DNA of 64,000 nucleotides from positions 123,484,501 through 123,548,500 of the forward strand of contig OX465596.1 in the NCBI GenBank assembly GCA_950022295.1, read 5' to 3'. This document shows positions 62,494 through 64,000 of the stretch, piece after piece. Each line of letters begins with the position of its first letter. Positions within the stretch are counted from its first letter, which is position 1. Source of the stretch: Bromus sterilis. Lineage: Eukaryota; Streptophyta; Magnoliopsida; Poales; Poaceae. Below the pieces are notes generated by a model. It searched no databases and had not been told where the DNA came from. It saw nothing but the letters and a program-made list of their open reading frames with translations. The position numbers were made by a program, and so were the translations under genes.

Positions 62494-62695
62494 AAAGAAG
62501 GTGCACCTTGTTAATATGAGTAGTCTATCATTCCTATTAAGCCAGGATGTCACATACACCCCCACTCAAAGGAACCGATGTCCTCATCGGCCCACAGGAA
62601 CGTTCCCTCTTGGCACACGTCTGTGCGTCCAGTGCCGGCACATGTCCCACATGTTCGCGCACCGACCCACACACGCCCGTATAACCGCAAGGGTC

Positions 62696-62708
62696 GGCTC
62701 TGATACCA
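62696..62708 (-). other. Primer-binding site of Cassandra
   Basis: Minus strand TGGTATCAGAGCC, a perfect initiator Met-tRNA complement, two bases inside the 5' LTR. Confidence 0.9.
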
Positions 62709-62821
62709 TTTGTAACGCCCCGGCCACACCCACCGGTTCCCGGCGTATGCCTGGCGGGATATAGTCTGTCCCCACACACCAACACTAGTCTTTCCTACGC
62801 ACTTTGTCCTCACTCATGCGC

Positions 62822-62914
62822 ACCCGGGAACAACTTCCCGATCGGTCACCCATCCTCAAATCGCTCCAAGCCAAGCATGCTTAACTTTGGAGTTCATTGG
62901 ATCTGGGCTCCCGG
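62822..62914 (-). promoter_or_regulatory. 5S-rRNA-like domain in Cassandra 5' LTR
   Basis: Minus strand AAGTTAAGCATGCTTGG (A-box-like) followed by GAGGATGGGTGACC (C-box-like) and CGGGAAGT, in the order and spacing of plant 5S rRNA. Better preserved than the other LTR. In this family the domain is thought to allow RNA polymerase III transcription. Confidence 0.85.
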
Positions 62915-63415
62915 AAAAGAAGGTGCACCTTGTTAATATGAGTAGTCTATCATTCCTATTAAGCCAGGATGTCACAGTTTCGATGGCGGCGGAGATCGGA
63001 AGCGCTTCTGGAAAAAGGACTTCGATATCTCGGGTTTTTGCGTCACGGGGAAATATATAGGCCAAGGGGGGGTCCGAGGCGGTGCCTAGGTCACCCAGGC
63101 GGCCACCTGGCGCGGGTAGGCCCTGGCCGCGCCGGGAAGGCACCTGGGGGCCTGGGGCCACCTCTTGACTCCATCCTCCGGCTGGAGGACTCTTCCGATG
63201 TAAACATTTTTTGGTAATATTTTGGGAATTTTCTGAGCAACTTCGTTTTTGGACTCTTTCTGCATTGCAAAGACAAAACAGATAGAAACTGGAACTGGGC
63301 TCTATATTAGTTTGTTAGTCCAATAAATGATTCAAAAGCATGGCAAAAAGATGTAGCAATGACACAAAAAGGGCATGGAACAAGAAAAAATAATAGGTAC
63401 GTTTGAGACGTATCA

Positions 63416-64000
63416 TGATGTCATACACTTGCTTGGAATACAACACATCAATATGTGCCATATTCCAATATGGCAATATACACTCCGTTCTAGCAGAATT
63501 CAGTGTTTCAGTCATCTTGCCTTAGAAGAGTTGGTTTTCATGCATCGAAACATCAATCATCCAAGGACTTCATTACACCAATTATGACTTAAACTGTAGG
63601 ATCACGACATCATTATTAAGTTTGGATATATGTTGGTAATTTAATGTTTTATAAATGCTTATATTTAACATCATCGATATTTATAATAAAAACAGCCCAT
63701 TCATAATAGGAATGTGATCGTAAAATATTTTATTCATAATAACGGAACAACTGATTTGTCTCAAACTTGTATGAAAAACCGTTCCGCGAGATGCAATACA
63801 CACTAAATGAACTTCACACTCGATTGATTACAAATGTTTATTCAAATCTATAAAACTTATCCTAAGATACATGTTGATGTTGAGCCTCGTTGGCCACCAA
63901 TTGTCTTGCTATTCATCAATCCTCAATTTTCACCTCGTCCCGCGCAAGCAACAACATGTCATGTTGTCACAAAATAGAAAAAGTATCAAATACTTAGTAA
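63416..64000. other. Unassigned AT-rich flank
   Basis: Begins immediately after the C/D LTR. No repeat of other window sequence, no convincing ORF and no RNA gene seen. Confidence 0.4.

Larger units (their letters stand above)
62289..62976 (-). mobile_element. Cassandra TRIM retrotransposon, complete, TSD GTTTC
   Basis: Two LTRs of 266 bp (62289-62554, 62711-62976) flank a 156-bp internal region. TSD GTTTC at 62284-62288 and 62977-62981. PBS for initiator Met-tRNA at 62696-62708, and a purine-rich tract GAGTGGGGGTGTA next to the other LTR. Each LTR carries a 5S-rRNA-like segment, the hallmark of Cassandra. No coding capacity. By eye the two LTRs differ at 11 positions. Confidence 0.93.
19245..63415 (-). 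mobile_element. Family C/D: tRNA-Asp-primed gypsy element with LTR-int-LTR-int structure, host of all nested insertions to its right
   Basis: From right to left on the minus strand: LTR D (63415-61210), PBS, internal (61209-54410), LTR C (54409-21116, split by element A), a second PBS, then a second internal start truncated at 19245. The internal starts of the two units match (19245-21115 against about 58930-61209, minus some deletions). The PBS TGGCGCCGTTGCCGGGGA is complementary to plant tRNA-Asp, as in Athila-type gypsy elements. No RT or integrase was found. The outer left LTR is missing, so no TSD can be tested. Confidence 0.8.
61210..63415 (-). repeat. LTR D (right C/D LTR, containing Cassandra)
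   Basis: On the minus strand it starts TGATACGTCTCAAACG at 63415. It is about 1.51 kb without Cassandra and its TSD copy. It matches LTR C and preserves the stretch deleted there. Confidence 0.82.

Noticed and set aside
62401..62914. Possible 5S rRNA gene
   Set aside because: Only part of the 5S sequence, present once in each LTR of a TRIM with TSD, PBS and PPT; it is the Cassandra 5S-like domain.
1..64000. CRISPR arrays, bacterial operons, tRNA genes or a host protein-coding gene
   Set aside because: No spaced short direct repeats or tRNA folds were noticed, and every convincing coding segment belongs to a retroelement. The tRNA-like matches are primer-binding sites.

Overview
The window is intergenic DNA from a large, repeat-rich grass genome. 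It looks like a Triticeae or close Pooideae relative, judged from the nested LTR retrotransposons, the CACTA ends, a Cassandra TRIM, and an LTR type beginning TGATACGTCTC on the minus strand. That placement is inference; no host gene was recognised. Nearly all of the 64 kb can be assigned to stacked mobile elements. Five of them have intact, matching 5-bp target-site duplications (TSDs), so their borders are exact.

Layout. (1) 1-1258 and 18641-18698 are two parts of one CACTA DNA transposon. They are split by a Ty3/gypsy chromovirus-type block at 1259-18640 (minus strand, TSD CTAAT), here called family E. Block E is not a standard element. It is LTR-internal-LTR-internal-LTR, with two decayed gag-pol copies and an extra coiled-coil ORF upstream of each gag. 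(2) 18699-19244 holds a retroelement scrap and the 5' end of a second CACTA. (3) 19245-63415 is a tRNA-Asp-primed gypsy element (minus strand, Athila-type by inference), here called family C/D. It also reads LTR-internal-LTR-internal, with the last internal part truncated. (4) Its left LTR was hit by element A (21575-53603, plus strand, TSD TAGTT), which has about 4.96-kb LTRs and a 1.55-kb non-coding internal region. (5) The 5' LTR of A was hit by element B (24562-45261, plus strand, TSD CTAGG). B is an array of five 3.65-3.68-kb LTRs alternating with four internal regions of exactly 599 bp. (6) A solo LTR related to family E (55261-58153, TSD ATTTT) sits in the C/D internal region. (7) A Cassandra TRIM carrying the 5S-rRNA-like domain (62289-62976, TSD GTTTC) sits in the right C/D LTR. 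(8) 63416-64000 is unassigned.

How the parts work together. Only E retains recognisable gag, protease, RT, RNase H, integrase and chromodomain, and both copies are broken. A, B and Cassandra encode no such proteins but keep LTRs, a primer-binding site for initiator Met-tRNA and TSDs, so they must have been mobilised in trans. The nesting order dates the events: C/D first, then A, then B.

The most unusual feature is that three unrelated LTR families in one window all carry multi-LTR tandem arrays. In the B array, the first and last LTRs share variants with each other against the three inner LTRs. That pattern suggests a block of foreign B-type units was inserted by homologous recombination into a pre-existing simple element.
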